Part shown: positions 19,146 to 27,102 of the stretch, in pieces
How positions within the stretch are numbered: the first letter of the stretch is position 1
Layout of the letters: the number at the start of each line of letters is the position of its first letter
NCBI GenBank assembly: GCA_026394155.1
Contig: JAPKYT010000029.1
Span: forward strand, 1-32,130
Direction of reading: 5' to 3'
DNA: 32,130 bases
From: a bacterium
Lineage (GTDB): Bacteria; Electryoneota; RPQS01
Notes under the pieces: model-generated
What the model saw: only the letters and a program-made list of their open reading frames with translations
What the model was told of the DNA's origin: nothing
Database searches by the model: none
Translations under genes and position numbers: made by a program

Positions 19146-20957
19146 TCATGGCTTCACCCCCGTGCGGCTGCTGTTCCGCGCCAACTCGGTGGCGGCGGAC
19201 CTCAAGTTCAGCAGGATAGCTCTTATGGCCTCGGCGGAAAGGCGGCTGCCGGCAAAACGAGCACGGTCGCACTCCGCTTGAACGCCGAGCAGCTTCTCCA
19301 GCAGGAGGGGATCCAGCCCTTGCTCCTTCCATTCGGTTTCGAGCTCGAGTTGCGTAAGACCGGTGGCGGTCTTGCCCGTCGCCGCGGTTAGAAGGCCATC
19401 CAGCGCCTCGGCCGCGCCGTGCACTACGGCTTCCGGCTTTCCACCTTTCAGAGCTCTTTCGGCGTGCGCGAGATGCCGCGCGACGGTTTGCAGAGCGCTG
19501 CGCCGTCGGGCGCGCGGGCCGCTTCGCCGTCTGCTGCCCGTGATCAGTCCCACCGCGGCGAAAGCCGCCCACGGCGTCGCCGTCCACACCCAGAAGAGGA
19601 TATTCTGATGCGGCACGCCGCTGGATGCCAGAAACCGGCCGGGATCGGTCTTGGCAAAGGCAATGTCCGTTCCCACGTTTTCCACGCCCTGCTTGGAGGC
19701 GACTGCGATTCCGGACGGCGCGAGGCCCGGCCCGGTTCCCTTCTCCACTTGCAGGCGCAGCTCAGAGGTCGTCGCGGTGGCATAGCGGCCGCGCTCCGGA
19801 TCATAGAAGGGATAGCTGATGGGAGGAATCACCTGTGTCCCCGGCGCGCGCGGAATGATCGCGTACTTGAACACCTTCCGTCCGCCGATGCGCGTCTGAT
19901 TGCGGCGAATGTCGTCCGTCACCTCGGGATCGAAGCGCTGCACGTCGGCGGGAATGGAAATCCTCGGTTCCGGCAAAGTTTTGATGTTGCCCGTGCCCTC
20001 GATTTCCACCGTCAGCGTCAGCGCTTCATCCGTTTTGCAGGACGCGCGGTCGAAAGCGGCCCGAATCCGGTACGACCCCACCGCTCCGTTGAAGTCCGGA
20101 GGCACGGCGGTCTGCGGCAGCGGCCGGATGTGCAGCGTCACGCCCGGCGAGGACAGTTCCAAAGGCTCAAACTGCCGGCCCAACTGAAAGAAGGGATCAT
20201 TAAAGAGATCGAACGGATCGGGCGAGCGTCTCCGCGCGCGCTTCTCCACCTTGGTCTGAATTACCATCGGTTCGACCTCGAGATCACCCGAGGCCGTGGG
20301 AAAGAGCGCCGACTTGCGAATCACCGCCACTTTGTAGGAGCGGCCGCTCACCAACTCATCGGTGAGCGGCAGCGTCGGCGGCAAGGGGATTTCTTCCACC
20401 CAGAAGCCGGTGGCCCGCGGCAGTCGCAGAATCTCCGGGCTGGTGATCTGCGCGGCAAAGTAGAGCTTGTAGGTGAGGGTAATCTGCTCGCCGATGCAGG
20501 CATTGCTCTTGTCGGGATAGACGCGAATGAAAGCGTCCGCCGTAGATGGAGAGCCGCGCGAATCGCGATCCGGTGCCGGCGCCGACGCCGACAAAATCGT
20601 GATGGTGATGGGATTACTGATCAGGTCCTTGCCGTGATAGCGGGCAACGGCGGGGCCGATGACTCCCTTGCCCGCCGACTTTGCCCGCAGCACGTAGGAA
20701 AATGCGGCGGTGGAGGATGCCCGGCCGTTGACCAGTGTGAAGCTTGTGCTGGTGTAGGGCCCGCCCGCGACTTGCAGATTTTCGAGTGCCGGCAGCTTCG
20801 GTTCCGACACGCCCGAAGCCGCGCCTTCAAAGGTCAGGGTCAGCGTTAGCGATTCACCCACGCGAACCGTATTCTTGTCCACCGCGGCGGTAAGTCTCTC
20901 TTGCGCGAAACCCGGCAGGCAGAGCGCAAGCACAAGTATCCAGACTGACGCTCTCAC
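19146..20957 (-). CDS. batD: BatD family protein
   Basis: A 603-residue protein of the Bat complex, associated in other bacteria with aerotolerance and envelope stress. It has a signal peptide (1-18) and a large periplasmic region of Ig-like beta domains starting RLTAAVDKNTVRVGESLTL. One transmembrane helix (about 452-473) and a cytoplasmic helical tail follow. This is the standard BatD layout and length. The start is a GTG whose GTGA overlaps the batC stop. Its stop overlaps an ATG at 19149 that probably was the original batE start. Confidence 0.9.
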   Translation of the reverse strand: MRASVWILVLALCLPGFAQERLTAAVDKNTVRVGESLTLTLTFEGAASGVSEPKLPALENLQVAGGPYTSTSFTLVNGRASSTAAFSYVLRAKSAGKGVIGPAVARYHGKDLISNPITITILSASAPAPDRDSRGSPSTADAFIRVYPDKSNACIGEQITLTYKLYFAAQITSPEILRLPRATGFWVEEIPLPPTLPLTDELVSGRSYKVAVIRKSALFPTASGDLEVEPMVIQTKVEKRARRRSPDPFDLFNDPFFQLGRQFEPLELSSPGVTLHIRPLPQTAVPPDFNGAVGSYRIRAAFDRASCKTDEALTLTVEIEGTGNIKTLPEPRISIPADVQRFDPEVTDDIRRNQTRIGGRKVFKYAIIPRAPGTQVIPPISYPFYDPERGRYATATTSELRLQVEKGTGPGLAPSGIAVASKQGVENVGTDIAFAKTDPGRFLASSGVPHQNILFWVWTATPWAAFAAVGLITGSRRRSGPRARRRSALQTVARHLAHAERALKGGKPEAVVHGAAEALDGLLTAATGKTATGLTQLELETEWKEQGLDPLLLEKLLGVQAECDRARFAGSRLSAEAIRAILLNLRSAATELARNSSRTGVKP

Positions 20958-21655
20958 CAGTCTTTCTCCCGCTTGGGCCGCACCGCCACCTTGACCTTTT
21001 TCGCGTCTTTCAACGCATTCTGCTCATCCTGCAAGAGCGCGTTCAGAATCCGTTCCGCCTCTTCTTTGGACATCTGCCGGTCGTATTGCGGCTGGCTCTG
21101 CTGCTCCGTCTGCTGCTGATCCTGCTGCTGCGCCTGCTGCTCCTGCTGGTTCTGCTGCTGGGTGGAATCCTGCTGCTGCTTCTGTTGCTGCTGATTCTGA
21201 TCTTGTTGTTGCTGCTGCTGTTGTTGCTGCTGCTGACGAAGCATCAGCCGTGCCAGTTCGAGATTGTACTTGGCCTGCTCGTCGCCGGGATTTCGTTTCA
21301 GCCCCTCAACATAGGCGGCTACCGCTTTGTCGTACTGTTGTCCCTGAAAGAAGCTGTTGCCGAGATTGTACAGCGTCTCGCTCAGCTCTCGCTCGGAAGC
21401 GTTGGGCCTGGCCGAACCCCCGTAGAATTGCCGCGCCGACTCATAGTCGCCCTGCCCGTACATCAGGTTGCCGACGTCGTAGAGAATGACCGTGCTGTCG
21501 CCCTGCTCGTCGAGGGCGCGTTTGTAGTGCGTGAGCGCATCGGCCGCGTTGCCGGTCTGCGCCAGGCGGTTGCCCTGCTTCACTTCCGTGCGCGGCGAAG
21601 CCAACACCACAGAGCAAACGGAAAGAACGAAGAGAATTGAATGCCGAAATCTCAT
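20954..21655 (-). CDS. batC: BatC TPR protein with glutamine-rich tract
   Basis: A 233-residue protein with a signal peptide (1-19) and TPR motifs over about 22-140 (EVKQGNRLAQTGNAADALTH, LYNLGNSFFQGQQYDKAVAAY, NLELARLML). A tract at residues 141-190 has 36 glutamines, followed by a charged helix (SKEEAERILNALLQDEQNALKD) and a basic C-terminus ending in KREKDW. The TPR-then-polar-tract-then-EEAERIL layout is typical of BatC. It presumably acts as a periplasmic scaffold for BatB/BatD. ATGA overlaps batB upstream, GTGA batD downstream. Confidence 0.9.
   Translation of the reverse strand: MRFRHSILFVLSVCSVVLASPRTEVKQGNRLAQTGNAADALTHYKRALDEQGDSTVILYDVGNLMYGQGDYESARQFYGGSARPNASERELSETLYNLGNSFFQGQQYDKAVAAYVEGLKRNPGDEQAKYNLELARLMLRQQQQQQQQQQQDQNQQQQKQQQDSTQQQNQQEQQAQQQDQQQTEQQSQPQYDRQMSKEEAERILNALLQDEQNALKDAKKVKVAVRPKREKDW
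21086..21235 (-). repeat. CAG/CAA-rich low-complexity tract inside batC
   Basis: A 150-base stretch made mainly of CAG and CAA codons (reads as ctg/ttg on the plus strand) encoding 36 Gln in 50 residues. It begins with an uninterrupted run of 11 Gln. Such tracts can change length by replication slippage; here the length is a multiple of three and the frame is intact. Confidence 0.9.
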
Positions 21656-22719
21656 GCGGCCTTCCTCATCAGCGGTCGAAACGACTTCAGACGCGCCCGC
21701 CAGACCGCCACTCTCAAGCCGCCCTTGCGCTCCGAGATGAAGAACTCGAGCAGCAGCAGCAGCAAGGCGGGCAGCACAAGGTACTGAAACCGATTCTCAA
21801 ACGAGGTGAACTGCTTCTTGCCGAACTCCTTCTTCTCCATCGTGGAAATGTCGTTCCAGATAGCGTCCAGCTCCTGGCCGCTCTGCGTGCCGCGCAGGTA
21901 CTTTCCGTTTCCGGCATCGGCGATGCGCTGCAAGAGCAAGTCGTTCAAGCGGGTGACAATGATGGCGCCCGCTTTGTCGCGTTTGAAGCCCGCGTCGGCG
22001 CCGCGCTTGTCCTTGAGCGGGATGGGCGCTCCCTGCGGCGTGCCCATGCCGATGGTGTAGATGCGCACGCCGTCCTGCGCCGCCTTGGCGGCGGCCTCGA
22101 CGGCCGCTTCCTCGTGATCTTCGCCATCGGTGATAATTACCAGCACGCGGCTCTTGACGTCAGGATTGTTGAACGAGGTTCGCGCCGCCTCGATGGCATC
22201 GGCCAAAGCCGTTCCCTGCTCGGGAACCAAATCCGGCTGCAAGATGCGGATCAAAAGCTTGGCCGCGCCGTAGTCGCTGGTGAGCGGGCACTGCACGATG
22301 GCCGTTCCCGCAAAGGCCACCATGCCCACGCGGTCTCCCTTCAGCCCGCCCACGAACTTCTGCATTTCGTGCTTGGCGTTTTCCAGACGGGACGGCGACA
22401 GGTCTTCGCACATCATGCTGCTGGAGACATCTATGGCCAGAACGACATCTATGCCTTCGCGCTTCACTTCTTCGAGCTTGGTGCCCACCTGCGGACCGGC
22501 GGCTCCCAGAATCAGCAGCGTCCACGCCGCCACCCACACGATCATCTTCAGACGCAGTCGAGCCTCGCTCATCGAATAGGCCACCTGCGCGAGGAGCTTC
22601 TCGCTCACGAACTTCGATGCAGCCCGTCGCCGCCGTGCGAGCGCCCACAGCAGACCTGCCACCCACAAGGGAGTGAGCAGAAGCAGCCACAAGAACAGCG
22701 GATACTCGAACCGGATCAT
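21652..22719 (-). CDS. batB: BatB von Willebrand factor A membrane protein
   Basis: A 355-residue vWA protein anchored by N-terminal helices (about 7-27 and 58-75) and a C-terminal helix (about 325-345, YLVLPALLLLLLEFF). The MIDAS motif is intact: D97-VSSSM, with further metal-site residues in TDGEDHEEAA. It pairs with BatA in the Bat complex. The frame runs 22 codons further upstream, but the ATG at 22719 forms the operon-typical ATGA overlap with batA and starts the usual N-terminus IRFEYPLFLWLL. Confidence 0.93.
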   Translation of the reverse strand: MIRFEYPLFLWLLLLTPLWVAGLLWALARRRRAASKFVSEKLLAQVAYSMSEARLRLKMIVWVAAWTLLILGAAGPQVGTKLEEVKREGIDVVLAIDVSSSMMCEDLSPSRLENAKHEMQKFVGGLKGDRVGMVAFAGTAIVQCPLTSDYGAAKLLIRILQPDLVPEQGTALADAIEAARTSFNNPDVKSRVLVIITDGEDHEEAAVEAAAKAAQDGVRIYTIGMGTPQGAPIPLKDKRGADAGFKRDKAGAIIVTRLNDLLLQRIADAGNGKYLRGTQSGQELDAIWNDISTMEKKEFGKKQFTSFENRFQYLVLPALLLLLLEFFISERKGGLRVAVWRARLKSFRPLMRKAA

Positions 22720-23699
22720 GGCAGCTTCCTCAAGACCGTGGCCGACAACAACGCTTCCATCGCAAAACAGAGCAGCGCGCCCCACAGCCAGGGGCCGTAC
22801 ATTTCGGCCACCCGGCGGTACTCCTCCACGTTGACCTTGGTGCGTTCGAGCTTGTCAATCTCGCGGTAGATTTCGCGCAACGCGCGCTCATCGGTGGCGC
22901 GGAAGTATTTCCCCCCCGTCAGCTTGGCGATGTCACGCAGCATGTCCTCATCAATGTTGACCGGAACATTCTGGTAGCGCTTGCCGAAAACGGTCTGCAC
23001 CGGATAGGGGGCGTAGCCGCGCGTGCCCACGCCGACGGTGTAGACGCGAATACCCAGCGCCTGCGCCGCGTGGGCGGCCGTCACCGGATCCAGCTCGCCG
23101 CGATTGTTCTGGCCGTCGGTGAGCAGAATGACCACTTTGCTTTTCGCTTCCGACTCGCGCAAGCGATTGATCGCAGTGGCCAGAGCCATGCCGATGGCGG
23201 TGCCGTCCTCGACCATGCCCATGCGCAGGTCGCCGAGCAGGCTGGTGACCACCGAGTAGTCGGTCGTCAACGGGCACTGCGTGAAACTCTGAGCGGCGAA
23301 GGGCACGATTCCGATGCGGTCGGCGGCTCTGCCCTTCACGAACTCCGCGGCCACGTTTTTCGCCGCCTCGATACGATTCGGCTTGAGGTCTTCGGCCGCC
23401 ATGGAGGTCGAAGTATCGAGGCAGAGAATGATGTCAATGCCTTCCACGCTGCGCTTGACCTCGCGGTCGAAAAGCTGCGGACGCGCCAGCACCACCACCA
23501 GGAGAGCCACGCCCAGAAAGCGCAGCACAAACGGCAGATGCCGAAGGTAAACGCGTGCGCCGCCGCGCAGGTTTTTCAGGTGGGAGACTGTGGGGAAGCG
23601 GAAATCGCTGCGCCGCCGGTCTTCCCGCCAGAAATGAAGCCAGATCATCAGCGGAAGCGCCAAGAACAGCCAGAACATCTCGGGATGAGCGAAGGTCAT
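22716..23699 (-). CDS. batA: BatA von Willebrand factor A membrane protein
   Basis: A 327-residue vWA protein with N-terminal membrane helices (about 7-24 and 55-72) and a C-terminal helix (about 300-320). The MIDAS motif is DTSTSM (D95-M100) and a second metal-site segment is LLTDGQNNRGELDP. The N-terminus FAHPEMFWLFLALP is characteristic of BatA. It is thought to receive MoxR-dependent remodelling together with BatB. ATGA overlaps at both ends show tight translational coupling with its neighbours. Confidence 0.93.
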   Translation of the reverse strand: MTFAHPEMFWLFLALPLMIWLHFWREDRRRSDFRFPTVSHLKNLRGGARVYLRHLPFVLRFLGVALLVVVLARPQLFDREVKRSVEGIDIILCLDTSTSMAAEDLKPNRIEAAKNVAAEFVKGRAADRIGIVPFAAQSFTQCPLTTDYSVVTSLLGDLRMGMVEDGTAIGMALATAINRLRESEAKSKVVILLTDGQNNRGELDPVTAAHAAQALGIRVYTVGVGTRGYAPYPVQTVFGKRYQNVPVNIDEDMLRDIAKLTGGKYFRATDERALREIYREIDKLERTKVNVEEYRRVAEMYGPWLWGALLCFAMEALLSATVLRKLP

Positions 23700-24604
23700 G
23701 CCGCCTTCTCCTCCGCGGCTTCGAGATGCGGCTTCTCTTTCGTCACGTCCACCAGTTCGAATCCCAGATCAATGTATCCCGCGCAGCCGTTGGGATCGGG
23801 AATGAACTTGGCGAATTTCACCAGATCGGAAGCGCGCAAGGCGGGAAGCAGGCGGTTGCGCAGAGCGCAGTCGTAATTGCCGTCCTCCAGCTCGCGTTCG
23901 AGATCGAAGGTGGTCATTTCCAGCGCGGGAAAGTCGTAGCGCCTCTCCAGATAGCGGCGCATGATGTGCGAGTACTCGACAAAGAACTCCTTCAGCATGC
24001 CACGGGCGGGATACTTCTTGTCGCGCAGCGCCATCAGGTCACGCACGGCCTCTTCATGCGGCGGAAGCAGCGGCTTCGCGTGCGCGGCTTGCGGCAGACT
24101 CTTCTTCCGGTAGCGCCGCCACAGCCACCACGCAGCCAGAGAGAGCAACGCCAAAGCGGGGATCCACGCCCACGCCAAGAGTTCCCGCCATTGAAAGGGA
24201 TGCTTGCGGTAGGGCTTGATCGGCTGGAGAGCCTGCGCGGTGTCGGGGAGAATGGAGCGGATCACCACCGGCGCAGGATTGGTCCACAGCGTTTCGGCGT
24301 CGGCACCGCGACCGACCACCACCGGCATTTCCCGCAGAGTGAAGGTGCCCGTGTCGTAAAGAGCCAGCGTGAACGCGAGGCGCGCCTGAGCGATCCGCGA
24401 AGAATCCACCCGCAGAATCTCGAAAGCGCTGTCGGTGGGCACGGGAAAGAGCACGGGACGGTTCCCCGTTCCCGTGGCGGTGATTTCAAGCCGTAGAGTA
24501 TCACCGACGTGAGCGGTCGAAGGCGAAAGCGTGGCCGTGACGTCCGCCGCCGGAGCCGCGCCCGCCCAGAGAATCGCCGACAGAATCGCGAGAGCCGCAC
24601 GCAT
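23696..24604 (-). CDS. Bat-operon membrane protein with BatD-like periplasmic domain (DUF4381-like position)
   Basis: A 302-residue protein with signal peptide (1-19). A beta-sandwich resembling the N-terminus of BatD (ADVTATLSPSTAHVGDTLRLEI) covers about residues 20-120. One transmembrane helix (about 144-166, rich in Trp) and a cytoplasmic helical domain (190-302) follow. It sits between the DUF58 gene and batA, the place often held by DUF4381-type proteins in MoxR/Bat operons. I do not recognise a more specific name. The start is one base after the DUF58 stop, and the stop overlaps batA. Confidence 0.8.
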   Translation of the reverse strand: MRAALAILSAILWAGAAPAADVTATLSPSTAHVGDTLRLEITATGTGNRPVLFPVPTDSAFEILRVDSSRIAQARLAFTLALYDTGTFTLREMPVVVGRGADAETLWTNPAPVVIRSILPDTAQALQPIKPYRKHPFQWRELLAWAWIPALALLSLAAWWLWRRYRKKSLPQAAHAKPLLPPHEEAVRDLMALRDKKYPARGMLKEFFVEYSHIMRRYLERRYDFPALEMTTFDLERELEDGNYDCALRNRLLPALRASDLVKFAKFIPDPNGCAGYIDLGFELVDVTKEKPHLEAAEEKAA

Positions 24605-24605
24605 C

Positions 24606-25481
24606 TTACCGCCGCCGCTCCCGCTGCTTGAAAAACTGAATCAGCGGCCGCACGTAATCGCGGTCGGTGCTGAGCGGAAGATAATCCACTCCCGACCGCT
24701 GGAACTGCGATTTCACCGCCGCCTGCCATTCACGGAATCCCGCTTCCAGCCGCCGCCGCACGTGCTGCGAGGAGCTGTCCACCCAAAGCGGCGTGCCCTT
24801 CTCGGCGTCGTGCAGGCGGATAAGACCCAAATCGGGCAGCAGGTGCTCGCGCGGATCGGTCACGTGCAGCGCGATGAGATCATGCTTTCGGCCCACGATA
24901 CGCGCCGCCTTTTCATAGCCCTCGTCAATCAGATCGGAGATGAGAAAGACAATGGCCCGCTTCTTCACCACCGAATTCAGGTATTCCAGCGCGCCGCGAA
25001 TGTCGGTGCCGCTGCGCTGAGGCTCGAAGGTGAGCAGCTCGCGCAGAATGCGCAAGATGTGCGTTTGACCCTTGCGCGGCGCTACGTATTTCTCCACGTG
25101 ATCGGTGAAGAGCAGCAGGCCGACCTTGTCCTGATTGCGGATCGCCGAAAAGGCGAGCACCGCCGCCAACTCGGTGGCGATTTCCACCTTGAGGCTTTCG
25201 CCCGAGCCGAAATGGGACGAACTCGACACGTCGCACAGCAGCATCACGAGCAGTTCGCGCTCTTCCTCGAAGAGCTTGACATAAGGATGTCCCATGCGCG
25301 CCGAGACGTTCCAGTCAATCGAGCGCACGTCGTCGCCGATCTGATACTCGCGCACCTCGGCGAAGTTCATGCCGCGTCCCTTGAACACGGCGTGATACTC
25401 CCCCGACATGATCTCGTTGACCACGCCGCGCGTCTTGATCTCGATCTGCCGAACCTTCTTGAGAATCTCGCGGGTATCCAC
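24606..25481 (-). CDS. DUF58 (vWA-like) domain protein
   Basis: A 291-residue soluble protein carrying the DUF58 core: SGEYHAVFKGRGMNFAEVRE, YQIGDDVRSIDWNVSARMG, FEEERELLVMLLCDVSSSS (D84 begins a MIDAS-like motif) and VFLISDL. DUF58 proteins accompany MoxR ATPases and are thought to link the ATPase to its target. The start is a GTG at 25481, 8 bases after the moxR stop; no clear Shine-Dalgarno is seen, but the N-terminus EILKKVRQIEIKTR is the usual one. Confidence 0.92.
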   Translation of the reverse strand: MDTREILKKVRQIEIKTRGVVNEIMSGEYHAVFKGRGMNFAEVREYQIGDDVRSIDWNVSARMGHPYVKLFEEERELLVMLLCDVSSSSHFGSGESLKVEIATELAAVLAFSAIRNQDKVGLLLFTDHVEKYVAPRKGQTHILRILRELLTFEPQRSGTDIRGALEYLNSVVKKRAIVFLISDLIDEGYEKAARIVGRKHDLIALHVTDPREHLLPDLGLIRLHDAEKGTPLWVDSSSQHVRRRLEAGFREWQAAVKSQFQRSGVDYLPLSTDRDYVRPLIQFFKQRERRR

Positions 25482-25489
25482 GGGTCGGA

Positions 25490-26479
25490 TCAGGGCACTT
25501 CGATGGTGTTGAAGATCTTGTTGACCACGTCTTCGGACGTGACCTCCTCGGCCTCGGCTTCATAGCTGACCATCACGCGGTGCCGCAGCACGTCCATGCC
25601 TATCGCGCGGATGTCCTCGGGCACCACATAACCGCGCCGGCGCAGGAAGGCGTGCGCGCGGGCGGCCTTGATGAGGTAAATGGAGGCCCGCGGCGACGCT
25701 CCATACTGAATGAGCGGCTTCAAATCGCTGAGTTTGAACTGCTCCGGCTGGCGCGTGGCGAAAACGATGTCCAGAACGTAGGCCTCGATCTTGGGGTCCA
25801 CATAGACCTCTTCCACTAACTTGCGGATGCGCAGCACTTCCTCCGGCACCACCACCGCGTTCACCGGCGGAACGTCGCTCATAGAGTACTGCCGCATGAT
25901 CTTCATCTCATCATCGCGCCGCGGATAATCAATCTTGACCTTGAGCATGAAGCGGTCCACCTGCGCTTCGGGAAGCGGATAGGTTCCCTCCTGCTCGATG
26001 GGGTTCTGGGTGGCCAGAACCAGAAACGGCTCGTCCAACGGGAAGGTCTTTTCGCCGATGGTCACCTGTCGCTCCTGCATGGCCTCGAGCAGCGCCGATT
26101 GCACTTTGGCCGGAGCACGATTGATTTCGTCGGCCAGCACAAAGTTGGCGAAGAGCGGCCCCTTGCGCGTGGTGAACTGCCCGTCGCGCTGATTGTACAC
26201 CAACGTGCCCACCAAGTCCGCGGGCAGCAGGTCGGGCGTGAACTGGATGCGCTGGAACTTGGCCTGCATGGTGGCCGCCAGAGTCTTGACGGCCAGCGTC
26301 TTCGCCAAGCCGGGCACGCCCTCGAGAAGGACATGCCCGTCGGCGAACAACCCGACCAGCAACCGCTCCATCATGTAGCGCTGGCCGAAGAGCACCTTGC
26401 CCGTTTCCGCCAGGATACGGTCGGCCAGTTCGGATGCTCTCTCAATCCGTAAGGTGATTTCCCGAATGTCTTGATCCAT
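25490..26479 (-). CDS. MoxR-family AAA+ ATPase
   Basis: A 329-residue AAA+ chaperone of the MoxR class. Walker A is GVPGLAKT (54-61), Walker B is VLADEI (114-119), and sensor-type NPIEQEGTYPLPEAQVDRF (about 158-176) is present. The AAA lid domain includes LIQYGASPRASIYLIKAARAHA. It is the first gene of the Bat operon and presumably drives conformational change in the vWA proteins encoded behind it. A GGGAG Shine-Dalgarno stands close to the ATG at 26479. Upstream lies a 147-base intergenic region. Confidence 0.94.
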   Translation of the reverse strand: MDQDIREITLRIERASELADRILAETGKVLFGQRYMMERLLVGLFADGHVLLEGVPGLAKTLAVKTLAATMQAKFQRIQFTPDLLPADLVGTLVYNQRDGQFTTRKGPLFANFVLADEINRAPAKVQSALLEAMQERQVTIGEKTFPLDEPFLVLATQNPIEQEGTYPLPEAQVDRFMLKVKIDYPRRDDEMKIMRQYSMSDVPPVNAVVVPEEVLRIRKLVEEVYVDPKIEAYVLDIVFATRQPEQFKLSDLKPLIQYGASPRASIYLIKAARAHAFLRRRGYVVPEDIRAIGMDVLRHRVMVSYEAEAEEVTSEDVVNKIFNTIEVP

Positions 26480-26565
26480 AAGCTCCCACTCTGTGCATAG
26501 CCGGACACTTGAAGCCTGTGCAAACTTGCCTCATATACACAGGCAATTGTCCGAAAGTTCCGATT
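26480..26565 (-). promoter_or_regulatory. Intergenic region upstream of moxR: possible promoter and inverted repeat
   Basis: Minus-strand reading shows TTGCAC-N18-TATGCA as a weak promoter candidate. A 7-bp inverted repeat, GCCTGTG (26514-26520) and CACAGGC (26538-26544), has centres about 24 bases apart, with TTGCC/GGCAA arms (26526-26530 and 26542-26546) inside. The symmetric elements could be an operator. Evidence is limited to the sequence symmetry. Confidence 0.3.
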
Positions 26566-26591
26566 GAAAAAACAAATCCCCAAGCGGGGAT
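26566..26591 (-). terminator. Rho-independent terminator after the TPR lipoprotein gene
   Basis: On the minus strand ATCCCC-GCTT-GGGGAT forms a 6-bp stem with a 4-base loop (26576-26591), followed by TTGTTTTTTC (26566-26575). It lies 35 bases after the lipoprotein stop and separates that unit from the Bat operon. Confidence 0.8.
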
Positions 26592-26626
26592 CTGTGGAGG
26601 TTCCTATCCTGAAAGGGGCGGAAAAA

Positions 26627-27043
26627 TCAACCCGCCGTGTCCGATTTTGCAGCCGCCGAATCCCGGCCCAAGATCTTGTTCAGTTCCTCGATCTCGTTGA
26701 CGTCCTTGCCGAGGTGATCCAGCTCCCATTGCGCGTCCTTGATCAGCTCGTGCTCGGGGTAGTTGCGGATGAAGGTGCGGTAGGCCTCTTTTGCCATATC
26801 CATATTTTTCAAATGGTTGGCATACAAATAACCCGCCATGAACTGACACTGCGGCGCTTGCTGGGACTTGGGATAGCGCTTGACGATCTCCTGATAGCAG
26901 TCAATCGCCGCCTGAAAATTGCTCTCCTCCTGAAACTTCTTGGCCTTGTCGAAGAGCTCCACTTGAGTCGGCCCTCTCTTGCAGGCGGCAGCCGCTAATG
27001 CCAGTGCCAGCAGGATTAAGGCAAGGGTTCTTCCCTTTCGCAT
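26627..27043 (-). CDS. TPR-containing lipoprotein (BamD/YbgF-like)
   Basis: A 138-residue exported lipoprotein: basic n-region, hydrophobic core and a lipobox ending AAAC with Cys21 as the predicted lipidation site. Residues 26-115 form TPR-type helices (ELFDKAKKFQEESNFQAAID, YQEIVKRYPKSQQAPQ, AYRTFIRNYPEHELIKDAQW), similar to the repeats of BamD and YbgF but much shorter than full BamD. It probably sits in the membrane facing the periplasm as an assembly factor. It follows the histidine kinase with a 59-base gap and has a GAGG/AGGT Shine-Dalgarno; a terminator follows. Confidence 0.85.
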   Translation of the reverse strand: MRKGRTLALILLALALAAAACKRGPTQVELFDKAKKFQEESNFQAAIDCYQEIVKRYPKSQQAPQCQFMAGYLYANHLKNMDMAKEAYRTFIRNYPEHELIKDAQWELDHLGKDVNEIEELNKILGRDSAAAKSDTAG

Positions 27044-27102
27044 GCTACCTGTCCTCTACGTTTGGCCAATGGGAACAAGACGGCCTGAATATACGCGGGA
27101 AA

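Noticed and set aside
21086-21240. CAG-rich stretch considered as a CRISPR or tandem repeat array.
   Set aside because: There are no spacers or unit repeats; it is in-frame glutamine codons of batC.
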